A DNA stretch of 62,669 nt from Scytalidium lignicola. Taxonomy: Eukaryota; Ascomycota; Leotiomycetes. The notes under the pieces are model-generated. The model ran no database searches, was not told the DNA's origin, and saw only the letters and a program-made list of their open reading frames with translations. Shown one piece after another: positions 33,499 through 44,827 of the stretch. The stretch's first letter is position 1. Each line of letters starts with the position of its first letter. The stretch lies in assembly GCA_002812745.2 (NCBI GenBank), contig NCSJ02000252.1, positions 1 to 62,669 of the forward strand, in the 5' to 3' direction. The position numbers were made by a program, and so were the translations under genes.

Positions 33499-36349
33499 AT
33501 GACGTTTGACGTGGAAGAAGTGCTTTCGAAACTTACCAATGCCCAAAAAACTTCTCTATTATCCGGTACAAATTCCATTGTTCATTAACTGATTCATTGG
33601 AGATATCCTACAAAATGATAGATCTTTACCAAAAGATCCTAAATAGCCCACTCTTCTTCTGCTTATTCATTTCTTGTATTATTAAATCACGTGGTTTTTG
33701 GTAAAGCTTCAACTTGCCATTGCTAACCGGTGCCAGGCATTGACTTTTGGCATACCTACCCAATACCAGAACTCAACGTCCCGTCAATTAGAGTGAGTGA
33801 TGGACCTAATGGCATTCGTGGAACGAAATGGTTCGCCGGTGTCCTTGCAGCCTGCCTTCCATGTGGAACGGCGTTGGGAGCTACCTGGGATAAAGAACTG
33901 TTAAACCAAGCCGGCAAGCTCATAGGAGATGAAAGCATAGCTAAAGGAGCTCACTGCTGGCTCGGCCCAACCATCAATATCCAACGCTCGCCACTAGGTG
34001 GCCGGGGCTTCGAGTCGTTTTCCGAGGATCCGCATCTCTCGGGTATCTTGGCTGCTCGAATGATTCAGGGATGTGAGTCCACAGGTGTACAATCTACAGT
34101 GAAGCATTTCATTTGCAACGATCAGGAACATGAGCGAAGGGCTGTTGATACAATTGTCACGCCTAGAGCACTCAGAGAGGTGTATTTGCGGCCTTTCCAG
34201 ATTGTTGCAAGGGATGCTGAACCGAAGGCAATTATGACTTCCTATAACAAACTCAACGGTATTCATGTCTCCCAGAATCCAGTCTTGCTGGAAGACTTAG
34301 TAAGGAAAGAGTGGGGCTGGAATCCGATGGTGATGAGTGACTGGTAAGAGAACTATGTGTGCATCCTTCTAACATTTCAAAGCATTCTAATACCCTATCA
34401 GGTATGGAACGTACTCAACGACTGAAGCTATGAATGCCGGCTTGGATTTAGAGATGCCGGGAACAACAAAATACCGAGGGCCAGCTGTCGAATTTGCCAT
34501 GTCTGCACGCTTAATCAAGCAATCGGTTCTAGATCAAAGAGCAAGAAGAGTGCTCCAATTTGTTGAGCATGCGAGTCATTTGGGACTATCCCCTGAAGAA
34601 GGAGAGCGCAACTACCCCGAAGATCAAGCATTGAATAGAAAAGTGTGCGCCAGTAGTATTGTCCTCCTTAAGAACGACAAGAAAGTCCTCCCCTTACCCT
34701 CGAAAATACAGAAGCTGGCGCTCATCGGCTCCCATATGAAGAACCCTTCCATCACCGGAGGAGGAAGTGCGTCCCTAGAACCATACTACTCTATTAGTCT
34801 TTACGATGCTATCACTGAGCGTCTAGGCTCCGGTGTAGAAATCACATACGAGATCGGAGCCTACGCCCATAAGATGCTCCCTATGATTACTCGACAGATG
34901 AGCAATGCATCCATTCATTTTTTCAACGACCCCTCCACTATCAAGGATCGCGTCACCGTTGGCAAAGAGCCGCTGTACAAAACCTATTTCCAATTAATGG
35001 ACTACAAGAACCCGAAACTAAACTTTGAACTGTTCTACGCTTCTGTAGAAGCCGATTTTACTCCTGATACAACTGGTACTTGGGAATTCGGACTCACAGT
35101 TTGTGGCACGGCAAATTTCTATATAGATGATGAACTCATCATAGACGATACTACTGTACAGCGACCTGGAACTTCATTCTTTGGGAAAGGAACAGCTGAA
35201 GAGTTTGGCACTAAGCGCCTTGTTGCTGGGAGGGTGTATAAACTGAGGATTGACTTTGGCAGTCAAGGCACATCAAAAATCAAGAATTTGGGGACTGTCA
35301 GCTTTGGTGGCGGTGGTGCGAGATTGGGCGCGTGTCCTGTCGTTGATATTGAAGAGACAATTGAGAAGGCAGCAAAGGCCGCTGCAGCAGCAGATTATGC
35401 CATTCTCTGCACCGGGTTGAACGTAGGTCGCTGTTTTCGCTCTGCCTTATTTGGGGTAACAGATGGTTAAGAAAACTAACAACGAGTAGTCCGACTGGGA
35501 AGGTGAAGGTTTCGACCGACCCAATATGTCCCTCCCCCCGAACATTGATCGTCTCATCAGCCGCGTGCTCTCCGTTGCACCCAACACCATAATTGTGAAT
35601 CAATCCGGCACACCTGTTTCTATGCCATGGGTTTCGGAAGCCTCAACTATAGTCCAAGCTTGGTATGGAGGTAACGAAACTGGCAATGGCATAGCAGACG
35701 TGCTTTTCGGACATATCAATCCATGTGCAAAGTTACCACTGACATGGCCAGGGGATATCAGAGATAGTCCTGCCTATTTGAACTTTGGAAGCACGAGAGG
35801 AAGAGTCCTGTATGGGGAAGACGTATACGTTGGGTACAAGTATTATGACATGGTTGAGAGAGAGCCGTTGTTTGCTTTTGGGTGAGTGATGTCTTCTTCC
35901 CCCACTCCATTAAATTTCATCTCTACAGTGACTAACATCAGTAACCCAGCCATGGTCTCTCATATACAACCTTCTCCCTCTCTTCTCTCACCATAACATC
36001 TGATCTCATATCAAACCACCACACAGCCCGTCTAAAGGTCGCCAACACTGGCTCGTACGCAGGCTCTGAAGTTCTCCAACTCTACATCTCAGCCCCTCAC
36101 TCCCCAACCCAACGTCCAAAGAAGGAACTTCACGGCTTCGAAAAGGTGTTCTTAGAACCGAAAGAGGAGAAGTGGGTTGATATCACGATTGACAAGTACG
36201 CTATGAGCTTCTGGGATGAGATTGAGAGCAAGTGGTGTAGGGAGCAGGGGACGTATAAAGTTATCGTTGCGACAAGTAGCGCGGTGGATGCACCTAGAGT
36301 GGAAGCTGATCTGGCAGTGCAAAAGACGGAATGGTGGTTAGGGCTTTAG
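33499..36349 (+). CDS. Beta-glucosidase, GH3 with PA14 domain
   Basis: Retaining beta-glucosidase; no signal peptide, so probably intracellular, like several fungal GH3 enzymes with a PA14 insert. Five exons (33499-33565, 33737-34343, 34402-35422, 35490-35881, 35950-36349) close in phase for 828 residues. Landmarks: [38 protein letters not shown], and the nucleophile Asp in [15 protein letters not shown] at an exon junction. The PA14 domain sits at about residues 400-550 ([20 protein letters not shown]). The C-terminal half has [31 protein letters not shown] and a fibronectin-III-like end ([16 protein letters not shown]). The first intron (171 bases) is long for this window and has a canonical TGCTAAC branch site at 33721. 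Confidence 0.92.
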
Positions 36350-36689
36350 GGAATCCTGGAAGTGGTTAGATCATTTTGGTGAATTGCCATTTGGGGTCTT
36401 GATTGTGAAACAGGCTTAGATTTTTGGATGGTTAAATTGCATGATTCTGGTCGTTATCGAAAATTTAAGAGTTATGATTATATGTCGGTAGGATATAGAA
36501 AAGGTCAACAGCTTTTTTTTNCTTTCTCTATCTTGTTATACATTTCTATCAAATGCTTCGTCGTGCCTTCATATCCTACAAAATCTGCGATCAAAATTCC
36601 GTTCGTATATATTTATACAGTACTTAACGTTACCCTCACTCACCCTCCTCAAAAACCGCTGCTCTTCTCGTCGCCCCGTTTATCACTCT
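36350..36689. other. Convergent 3' spacer
   Basis: Between the converging GH3 and SUV3 genes. T-rich with an N at 36521 after a T run. No gene seen. Confidence 0.5.
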
Positions 36690-39334
36690 CTACATTCTTC
36701 TAATAGAGATCTGAATATCCTTAGACGGCTTCTCTTCCCCCAGGATAGCGCCTTCATCTGCATCAGACTCCCTCTCATCTTTACCAGCTTCCATCTGCTC
36801 TCCACTCTCGCCCCCAACAAAGAGGCCCTGCCTCATCGCCTCCATCTCCTCCATCTCAATCTTAAGCTTCCCAGTCCTCGCTTTCCTGTCCGCTGCGAGG
36901 TTATAATTCATCGAATCAAGACACTCATCAATTTTCTGTTCCGCCAAGCCCTTCACATGGAATGCGAGTGCTTGACTCCTGAAAATGCCGACGAAGCGAT
37001 AGCTGAGCCAGAGGTAAAGCGTCAGGGCTTTATGCAAGGACTCGAGGGATTCAAGGTAGAGCTTGTTATCTTGCCCTTCTTCGCGATTAGGGGAATAATC
37101 CAGGATCTCGAGGTCTAGTTCAGGGATATTGAGCAGGTCACCACCAGATTGCTCGGCCACGCATCTCGCGAAGGCTTTGACGATGGAATGGGAGCCTATG
37201 TCACGGAGAGATATTGGAGCGGCTAAGAAGACCAAACGATCAGCTATGGTGAGGTTGAATTCTTCAATAAGGTCAGCGACATCGACGTGCAGGCCTAGAT
37301 CGCAGAGATGGTATCTTGGGTGAAGTTTAGATAGTTCGTGAAGCTTGAGAACAATGTAACTGAATGGCGTGCCTTTGGGGAAGTATGCTGCAAATCGAGA
37401 CATCACTGATGCGGGCGGGAATAGCCCAGCAGTTTTTATCGGCTCAGCTTCGCGTGCCATGGCGGCTTTCACGAAAGGAAGATCAAATTCCTCAAGACAT
37501 GTGACAAGTCCTACACTTTCGTCTGCTTCTTCGGCTGGAGGGGGTAGCTGTGCTTGAGGGTCTGTTGAAGTAATCTCCTGATTTGCAGCTACAATGGCTT
37601 GTCGTGCGGTTCTGAAACGCCCTGCTCGACCGCCAATTTGCTTAATCTCAGAGGTCTCCATGACACGCATGTTATGGCCGTCATGCTTGGAGACCGATTC
37701 AAAGATAATGCGCTTGATGCTCAGATTCAGACCCATTCCTACAGCATCGCTAGCGACAAGGAAATCATAGTCGTTGTCAGGATCATTAAATAGAGCTGCC
37801 TGCTGAGCTCGAGTTTCTGGTGGAAGAGACCCATAGACAATGGCACACCGCTTGCCTGTAGCCTTCTCTACCTCTCTCTTCATGGCATGAAGAGCAATCC
37901 TGGAGAAGAGAATAATCGCGTCACCTTTCTGCAGATTCTTCAGATCACCTTTAAGACTCATCTTTGAGGACTTCAACGGACTCAATCGATCGTAATAGTG
38001 AATCTCAAGCTTATCACCCATCGCAGCGCATAAATCTTCTATGAGCGGAACAGTCCGTAATTCTCCACAGAGATGAACTTCATCAGCTTGCACACCAAAT
38101 AATGCCTGTGTCCACGCCCAACCACGAGAATTATTACCTATCATCTGAATTTCATCGATGACAGCGACATCAACCCTGGTGTTGAGGGGGACCATTTCAA
38201 CGGTGCAACTGCTGAAGGTCTTCCTTGGGTCATGTCCTTCCGGTATCCGACGTTCCTCACCAGTGATGAGAGCGCAGGACTTTCCCAGAGCATTGAATCT
38301 TGAGTAGACCTCATGAGCAAGCAATCGTAGAGGCCCAGCATATATCCCCGAATCCGCAGCCTCAAGTCTTTTGAGCGCACGATACGTCTTTCCAGAGTTT
38401 GTGGGGCCAACATGTAGGTGGATCTTCCGCTGAATCGCTCTGGTAGCAGGATACCACTCGATAGGATATCGTAGATCTGCGACTGCCTTCTGTGCTTTCT
38501 CCTCCTCCTCAGTAAACTTATGCCCGACCGCAGAGTTGATAAAAGCATGTCTGAGTTCAGTTTTTAGACCGCCGAGATCAAGATCCACGAAAGCTTGTTG
38601 CAGACGATAAAAGAGAGGGTTATCCTCCTTACTGGTTTTCTTCAGGAGAATAGCTTGATCGCAAGCGTCCTGGATCTCAGTCCGAAACCTCACCAATCTT
38701 CTTCGAAAATTATGTTCGCTAGTGATACCCCAGACTTTGACTTGGTCCTTAACTCTATGCCAATTGCCAAACCCACGGATGAAATTGCTGTACTGCTCCA
38801 TGACGAGATCTGAAAACGTCTGCTGTGGTGTTTGAGGTGGCTTTTTGTACATCTCCTTAACTCGATCACGTCCGGTTGGTATTTCTGGGTGTTCGTCTCG
38901 CCATGGTGCTCGACGGCGGGGTGCATGATGCTCGACCTTTTGGTCCAATTGGTCTCCATGTCTGTCCCTGCGATCTTCTAGATTCACTCCAGACCTCAAG
39001 CGATCATATTCTCCAGCTCTTGAACGAGGGAGATTCGAGCGCGACTTACCCTATTACAATAAGTCAGTATTACGAATATTTTGCCGACGAACTACAGGAG
39101 CCACCATCATACCTTCCTCTTCGTTGATAAGAGTTGATGTGCAATTCCATTATGAGAAGTGGACGAGCTAACAAATCTCCTGCTGGTGGGACAGGCAGAT
39201 GGAACCAGCCATTCTGCCAGTCGAAATGAACATAATGCGCATATTCCTGACTTTCCCACAGCAGATTGCATAACAATTGGGTTGGTGAGGTAATAAGGAG
39301 TGAGAGGGAGAGGTTGCAAAAGATTCTGAACCAT
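36690..39334 (-). CDS. SUV3: Mitochondrial ATP-dependent RNA helicase SUV3
   Basis: Helicase of the mitochondrial degradosome, which unwinds RNA for decay. Exon 1 (39334-39113, 74 residues) carries a typical mitochondrial presequence, rich in Ser and Arg with few acids (SACPTSRRFVSSSTSHNG). A 62-base intron leads to exon 2 (39050-36690); the total is 860 residues. Helicase motifs: HVGPTNSGKTYRAL (Walker A, residues 289-296), VAVIDEIQMIG (373-376), GELRTVPLI, LVASDAVGMGLNLSIKRIIF and ETSEIKQIGGRAGRFRTA (motif VI). The SUV3 C-terminal domain holds the LWLSYRFVGIF segment. An alternative start is Met22 of exon 1. Head-to-head with the VAMP7-type gene. Confidence 0.92.
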
Positions 39335-39555
39335 AAGGCTGACTTTCGTAAATTTATTTGCAGCCTTGTGCGTGAGGCACCAATGCGTGCCTTGCCTTCA
39401 CTCGCTGCGTCATGATGCATCTAATCCAACATCGTCATCTACCTTTCCTTTCGCAAATTGGAGGCCTCAATCATTCACTTACCACCGGATGGCCATCTAC
39501 TCAATACAAGCAGTTGACCTGGTTTGAAAGCTCGAAATAAATAGCCAACGTCGCA
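39335..39555. promoter_or_regulatory. Bidirectional promoter, SUV3/VAMP7-type SNARE
   Basis: 221 bases between divergent start codons. No TATA box or other clear element is visible. Confidence 0.45.
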
Positions 39556-40355
39556 ATGGCGTCCTCCTCGAATGCCTCAACACCTCTTCTCTAGTAAGCT
39601 TGCGACGCCATCCTCACCACACAAACAAAGCACATAGACTGACTCTTTTCAATCGCAGCTCTTGCATAGCCTACAACAGCACCATCCTCGCTGAATCCAC
39701 CACCTCCGCTGCCTCCCAAACATCCAGCATCGCCTCTCTCATCCTCCCCAAGATTACCCACGACACGGCTCAAAAGCTAACCTACACCCACAACTCCAAC
39801 TTCATCCACTACATCGCCGACGCGCCCTCGGATTATCCTTCTTGTCCCTCAGCCGGCGGCTTAACCTTCCTCACCGTAGCCGATGCCTCCCTCGGACGAC
39901 GCATCCCCTTCGGTTACCTGGTCGAGATCAAGAAGCGCTTCCTAGCGCAATTCCCGCCGGACTCGACGGATTTCTCGTCGCTGCCGAATTATGGCGCCGC
40001 GAGCTTCAATGGCGAGATGAAGAAGTTGATGGTGGAGTATGGGACTACGAATGGAGGGAAGCAGGACGCCATCAATAATGTGCGGGGCGAGATCGATAAC
40101 GTCCGGGGGATTATGAGTCAGAATATTGAGAGCTTGTTGGAGAGGGGTGAGAGGATTGATTTGTTGGTTGATAAGACGGGGAGACTCGGGGGTAGTGCGC
40201 AAGAGTTTCGCATCCGGAGTCGTGGGTTGAGGAGGCAGATGTGGTGGAAGAATATCAAGCTTATGGTGTTGTTGGTATTTGTTGTCCTCTTTTTAATTTA
40301 TTTGTTTGTTGGGTTTGGATGTGGATTGCCCGCATGGTCCAGATGTGTCGGATAA
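39556..40355 (+). CDS. R-SNARE of the VAMP7 (longin) type
   Basis: Vesicle SNARE for fusion at the vacuole or endolysosome; fungal relatives include Nyv1. Exon 1 (39556-39593) codes MASSSNASTPLLY and joins in phase with exon 2 (39659-40355) for 244 residues. The longin domain (about 1-130) starts LLYSCIAYNSTILAES and includes FLTVADASLGRRIPFGYLVE. The SNARE motif follows, with the central Arg within NIESLLERGERIDLLVDKTG. A single membrane anchor ends the protein (LMVLLVFVVLFLIYLFVGF). The short first exon is supported because it supplies the conserved first beta strand of the longin fold. Confidence 0.92.
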
Positions 40356-40775
40356 GTGTAGATGTTCTGAGTATTGTTTCCCTTTCCTTTTTGTGTCGAA
40401 GGCTCTCATCTGATTTTCCGCGGAAGTCACGACGATCTATCCATGATCCCAAAAGAATGGCCATGTGAGCGGTTGGGAAGCGCCGAAAATAATATATACC
40501 AAGCAGGCACTGGAGTTTTTGGGATTAGAAGATTTACATCATTTTTTTATACCAGCTTTTGTATAAAATAGAAAATGTTTCCTTGCGAAAAACAAAGTAT
40601 TACTATTCCGAATCTTAACAAGAACAATTTTGGGCACTCTTATTGTTTGTCCCATCCATCATCATATACTATGCCGTACTAAAGCTGTACAATACTATCG
40701 TAATCCCTCATCCAAACATTCTTTTTCTATTTCATCCCTTCAACATCCCCCCAAGACCTAATCATAATCGTAACC
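40356..40775. other. Convergent 3' spacer
   Basis: Between the VAMP7-type gene and a small minus-strand gene. AT-rich, no gene seen. Confidence 0.5.
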
Positions 40776-41361
40776 TCACAATCGTGCAAGCTCCTCCCTC
40801 CTGCATAGATCATCCTCCTCAAACACATAACCTGCAGCAACAGGACTAATCCAGGCACCCGCATCAACGCCATTTGGCACGCGCTTCAACCGTTCCGTGA
40901 AGAATACCGGGTGTCGCGTGCTCGAATCGAGGACTAACGTAGTTGCGAGTTCATCCCAGGCAGCTTCCATTTCCACTTGCGAGGTTTCTTCTGAGGGAGG
41001 CATGGCTTCGATCTGGTTGCGCGGAAACATTGGAGGTGGTGGAGATGTTGTATTATTATCCAAGCTCGGTGCAGGTGCCGAGGTAGAGAGCTGCGGCAAC
41101 TCAGCGGTTAATAAGCTTGACGAGAGCTCTGTGTTTTGATACTGTATTGTTTTCTTTCTTAGCTAACTTGAGGCTTGGTAATGAGAGAATGATAATAATA
41201 AAGATGATAATAAAGGCTATTTATGAATCTCCCGGAATCAACGGCGAGCTTACTTGAGGTCGTGAGGGAGGGAGAAATGAGAACATGGACGAGTTGGCTG
41301 CCGCCCATTGCTTCTGCGGGGTTGTGTCCCCAAAGACCTGCGATGCCGATCTGCGAAGCAT
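40776..41361 (-). CDS. Small hypothetical protein, two exons
   Basis: I do not recognise this family. Exon 1 (41361-41254) codes MLRRSASQVFGDTTPQKQWA to FLPPSRPQ; a 127-base intron (GTAAGC..ACAGAG) leads to exon 2 (41126-40776), for 152 residues. The N-terminus, with its early Arg pair and few acids, could be a mitochondrial leader. Exon 2 has a proline run (SPPPPMFPRN), then a more structured, probably conserved part: EAAWDELATTLVLDSSTRHP, VFFTERLKRVPNGVDAGAWI and an acidic end. There are no membrane helices or cysteine clusters. The compact C-terminal part makes a real gene likely; an extra upstream exon ending with acceptor TTCTTCAG near 41404 is possible. Confidence 0.45.
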
Positions 41362-42047
41362 TTGGTGTGCGAAAGCCGAGGTTTGCGGAATGGAACTATT
41401 CAACTGAAGAATCTTTACAATTTATTCTGAGATTATTATCGGTGGGATATTCAATTGATAGTTTTTTTATGTGAAAAAGGGAAAGCTGGAATCCTCACAA
41501 TATGACGGAGAGTGACGTTTTGGTTGTAACTCGAATTAGTATGGGGAAAGCTTTCGGGGATTGACCGATGGTTGTTCCCGCACAAATCTCGCTGCTAGCT
41601 CGGGGTATGAATACGGCCCTCAATAAGTGAGAGCACAAACCAAGAGAAATTCTTTCTGGTTGATTTATTTCCTCTGCAGAATTGATTCTAAGATGTAGTG
41701 GATATTTCTGGTGGAATTTTCAAAATAAAATTAAGAGCTCGATCATCCATATATAATGTTGTGTAGTCCCGGACTGGAAACGCGGGATTGATGACTACCG
41801 GGGTTTGGACAAGCTTGTTCCAACAAATATAAATAACGAGCCTTATATTCACTTCTGCTTTGGATATAATATATATCTACCGATATCCCACGAGAATCAT
41901 TCGCTCGATGATGTTTAATATTCGCTCCAAAACGCCTTGGTGCCTTCCAAAGTCTACACAAAACTCCAACGCCGTTACTGTAACTTGCATGTAATATCGT
42001 CCCAAAAGGTGCCTCTTGCATCGCTTTCGGGTTTGTTTTAATTTTTC
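41362..42047. other. Intergenic, no gene seen
   Basis: Spacer between two minus-strand genes. No ATG-starting frame of note on either strand. Confidence 0.5.
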
Positions 42048-43310
42048 TTACTTTCCCCCTTTATTTGCTTTCCTTCCTTTTCGAGAAGGCTTGTCCTTGT
42101 TCTCCTTGCTAGTATCCCCAGCAGCCTCAGCCTTCCCATTGGTCTTTTCAGTAGATTTGCCTTCCTTTTTCTCTGCAGCCTCTCGTTCCTTCTTCTCCAA
42201 TGCTCTTCTAACAGCCTCCTCCCTCTCCACCCTCTCAATAAGTTTCTCGCTTCCTTCCCACAGCTTCTTAGCAACGACTTCATCCTTGACATCCGCTCTC
42301 CCGATCACCATCTCTTGACATTCCTTTATCAATTTCACTTCACTGCCTCTCCCAAGAGTAGCTTCCATGGTCGCATATAAGATACTCTGCGCTCCTCCCT
42401 CGGCGCTCTTAAGAAGAAGCCAAATGTTTTGCCATAGAGCCAGGTATATCGCCAATCCCCATAGTGTACCCCTCGTAAGCCACCTCCGCATCCCAGGTGT
42501 TCTCGAATATCCTGGGTCAGCAAAGATAACTCTAGCATTCATGGGCATCCCATCTGGCCTTTTGTATGAATCTAAATGCTTCTGAAAAGCATGTCCAAAC
42601 GTCATCAGTGCCAGCTTACTCCGTGCATATGCCTTAGAAGACGACCACTCCTTCACATTTGTGGCCGCCTCGTCCACATTTACTATGGGTGGCGATCGCA
42701 GATATGACGAACAGGTAGCGAATATGATGCGGACATCTCGATCAGGAGGCTGGGCTCTGATAGCTGGGCTGAGAATACTCAGGAGGTGGAAATTCGCTAG
42801 GTAATTGACCATCCAGGTCTCCTCCAGCCCTTCGACCGTCTTCACTCGAGGCTTACCCGCCGGAGTCAGCGTCGCAGCACACAAGATGATCATATCCAGC
42901 CGTCTCGGCGGGGCATTGTCGATCCATTTCGTCGCAAACCGTCGGATACTGTAGAGGCTGGACAAGTCCACCTGCTCCGCGTATATCAATTGATTGCCTG
43001 TTCGCTCTCGTAGGTCCTCAATGAAGTCTACAATAAACATATCCGAGGGGGATTGCCGTGTGAGAAGGACGATCTGCGCGCCTCGTTGCGCAAGGTCAAA
43101 TGCCACCATTGATCCTATCCCGGATGTACCGCCTGTTATCATGATTACTTTGGAGTGCATTTTCCTCTCCGACGTGTTGGTTGCCCCCATGGAAAGCCGT
43201 TTGATAAAATATATAACGCTGAGGACTGCAAGGAGTTTGAAGAAGGTCAGGGAGCCGGGCACTTTTTCAAACCCCTTGACGAGGACTTCTGCGAGGAATG
43301 GGAGAGGCAT
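42048..43310 (-). CDS. Membrane-bound short-chain dehydrogenase, Env9-like
   Basis: An NAD(P)-dependent oxidoreductase of the SDR family, resembling yeast Env9, which associates with lipid droplets and affects the vacuole. Single exon, 420 residues. An N-terminal membrane segment (FFKLLAVLSVIYF, about residues 23-35) precedes the Rossmann motif TGGTSGIG (59-66). Later come NYLANFHLLSILSPA, a Ser-rich stretch with FATCSS, and the catalytic Tyr and Lys in SKAYARSKLALMTFGHAFQK. After about residue 345 the protein ends in an unusual Lys/Glu-rich tail (RALEKKEREAAEKKEGKSTE and onward) that is highly charged and probably disordered. Substrate unknown; retinol- or steroid-like alcohols are typical for the family. 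Confidence 0.8.
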   Translation of the reverse strand: MPLPFLAEVLVKGFEKVPGSLTFFKLLAVLSVIYFIKRLSMGATNTSERKMHSKVIMITGGTSGIGSMVAFDLAQRGAQIVLLTRQSPSDMFIVDFIEDLRERTGNQLIYAEQVDLSSLYSIRRFATKWIDNAPPRRLDMIILCAATLTPAGKPRVKTVEGLEETWMVNYLANFHLLSILSPAIRAQPPDRDVRIIFATCSSYLRSPPIVNVDEAATNVKEWSSSKAYARSKLALMTFGHAFQKHLDSYKRPDGMPMNARVIFADPGYSRTPGMRRWLTRGTLWGLAIYLALWQNIWLLLKSAEGGAQSILYATMEATLGRGSEVKLIKECQEMVIGRADVKDEVVAKKLWEGSEKLIERVEREEAVRRALEKKEREAAEKKEGKSTEKTNGKAEAAGDTSKENKDKPSRKGRKANKGGK

Positions 43311-43695
43311 CGCGGCAGCTGAGAACAGAAAAGACTGAAACTATCGAAATAAAATGGAAATCCTAGTCCATTGCACATATATGTAGGAGCTGAGATAGAA
43401 TAAGTGCTAGTCCTCTTGCTACCGGAACAAGGACTGTTTTGCTGCGTGTGCTTTCGTTGAAGTATGTCCAAGGAGTTAATGATTTAAAGCCCAGAAAGTT
43501 CCAAATCCAGGCCCACGTCACCGCACCAACCGCAGAGGCCCAAGGCTGACGCCACCCTAAAAATAAGGTTTAGCCCAGCTGCAAGGCTGCGGTCATCTTC
43601 AATCGTCACTTTTATCTTCTCTCTCTCCCTTAAGAAAACATCGATCACCTCAATCCTCCCTCCTTGCCTCCGTGGTGCTGCTACCGTAGCATAAC
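43311..43695. promoter_or_regulatory. Divergent spacer, Env9-like/G-patch
   Basis: 385 bases between divergent start codons. No distinctive element seen. Confidence 0.4.
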
Positions 43696-44442
43696 ATGTC
43701 AGACGACGACACTTACGAAATCCCTCTCCAAGACCAGAGAGTCTTCGGGGCAGGCATAAAGCGCAAACGCATAAATTTCGTGCCCTCAACCTCAGCCACA
43801 TCATCGTTATCTACACCACCACCATCCAGCAGCGCGAGCAGTGCTAAATCTATCAGCGAGCGATACCTCGAACGAGTCCTATCAAAAGAGGCACGCAGCC
43901 AAGCCCCAACCAGTAACACTTCCCAATCCACCTCAGAGGACGAGACAACTTCGAATCCACAAGTCTTAGACCAACAACAACCTCCTCCTCCGCCTCTCTG
44001 TGAGATTTGCCACCTCCCTCTCACAACCACCTCCTATTCCGAGCCCCATCGCCCGCACGAAGCCTCTCTCTCCCACCAAGTCTGCCTAGCCCACTCCCAT
44101 CCACCCTCCCATCTTAACCGCCGCCGCAAAGGCCTCACCATCCTCTCCTCGCAAGGCTGGGACCCAGACTCGCGTCTAGGTCTAGGCTCTCAAGGACAAG
44201 GGATCCAGTTCCCTATCAAGCCTGTTGAAAAACGAGATAAGATGGGATTGGGGCTTGTATTACCCAAGGAAGAAGAGAGGAGGAAGAAGGAGAAGAAGAA
44301 AGTTGGGCTTGATGCGGGGAAGGTGAGGAAGTTGGTGGAAAGCGATCGGAGGAGGGCGGAGAGGCTGAGGGAGGTGTTTTATCAGGATGAGGCGGTGGTG
44401 AAGTATCTTGGTGGTGGAAGTGGCGGTTTAAATGGATTATGA
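43696..44442 (+). CDS. G-patch domain protein, GPANK1-like
   Basis: Single exon of 248 residues. The N-terminus is Ser/Pro-rich with a nuclear-type basic motif (GIKRKRINF). A Cys/His-rich region follows (PPLCEICHLPL, then SLSHQVCLAHSH), which could bind zinc. Next is the G-patch: ILSSQGWDPDSRLGLGSQGQ followed by GIQFPIKPVEKRDKMGLGL, where spaced glycines and Trp fit the domain, though it is shortened. The C-terminus is a Lys/Arg-rich helix. G-patch proteins bind and switch on DEAH-box RNA helicases in splicing or ribosome assembly; the partner here is unknown. GPANK1 also carries a His-rich region and the FPIK segment, but this protein lacks the ankyrin repeats. Confidence 0.72.
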   Translation: MSDDDTYEIPLQDQRVFGAGIKRKRINFVPSTSATSSLSTPPPSSSASSAKSISERYLERVLSKEARSQAPTSNTSQSTSEDETTSNPQVLDQQQPPPPPLCEICHLPLTTTSYSEPHRPHEASLSHQVCLAHSHPPSHLNRRRKGLTILSSQGWDPDSRLGLGSQGQGIQFPIKPVEKRDKMGLGLVLPKEEERRKKEKKKVGLDAGKVRKLVESDRRRAERLREVFYQDEAVVKYLGGGSGGLNGL

Positions 44443-44703
44443 TTTTATATGTTTGAATTTGGATTTGGATGATGGGATTTTGGATTGGGTTACGAGGCAT
44501 TTGTTTGGAGGCATGGAGACAATAAAGATACCCTTGTGTTTAACTTGAGAAGCGGCGTTTTGGAAGTTTGAGAGGTTGTCAATAGAGAGCCTTTGGGGTG
44601 ATATTATATATGGTACCTTGTCACTACGATGAAATTCAAAACATCGATATATCCATCACCTGCATAAAGATGGTATATAAACTATTTTAACACTTTACCT
44701 GTC

Positions 44704-44821
44704 ACATACGACCATAGACTGAGGAATACTGGGCATCCCGTCCGCTCTGCCATACATAAGCCTCAGATCGGGAGATCAGTAGTTGGGTCGGTGACGACCA
44801 GCGAATACCTTCTGTTGTATG
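44704..44821 (+). rRNA. 5S ribosomal RNA gene (single, dispersed)
   Basis: 118 bases matching the ascomycete 5S pattern: 5' ACATACGACCATAG pairs with 3' TTGTATG; the middle has GGGCATCCCGTCCGCTCTGCC, and the internal promoter has AGTAGTTGGGTCGGTGACGA and CCAGCGAATACCTTCTGT. Helix II arms differ from the Neurospora sequence I recall but still pair (ACTGAGG with CCTCAGA), which argues for a functional copy rather than a relic. A run of six T follows at once (TATGTTTTTT), a normal RNA polymerase III stop. Scattered single 5S copies are the rule in filamentous ascomycetes. Confidence 0.88.
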
Positions 44822-44827
44822 TTTTTT
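44822..44827 (+). terminator. RNA polymerase III terminator of the 5S gene
   Basis: A T run directly after the 5S 3' end (GTATGTTTTTTGCC), enough to stop RNA polymerase III. Confidence 0.65.

Noticed and set aside
11252..36349. GH31, GH125 and GH3 genes as a carbohydrate-use cluster
   Set aside because: They are separated by many unrelated housekeeping genes, with no transporter or regulator alongside.
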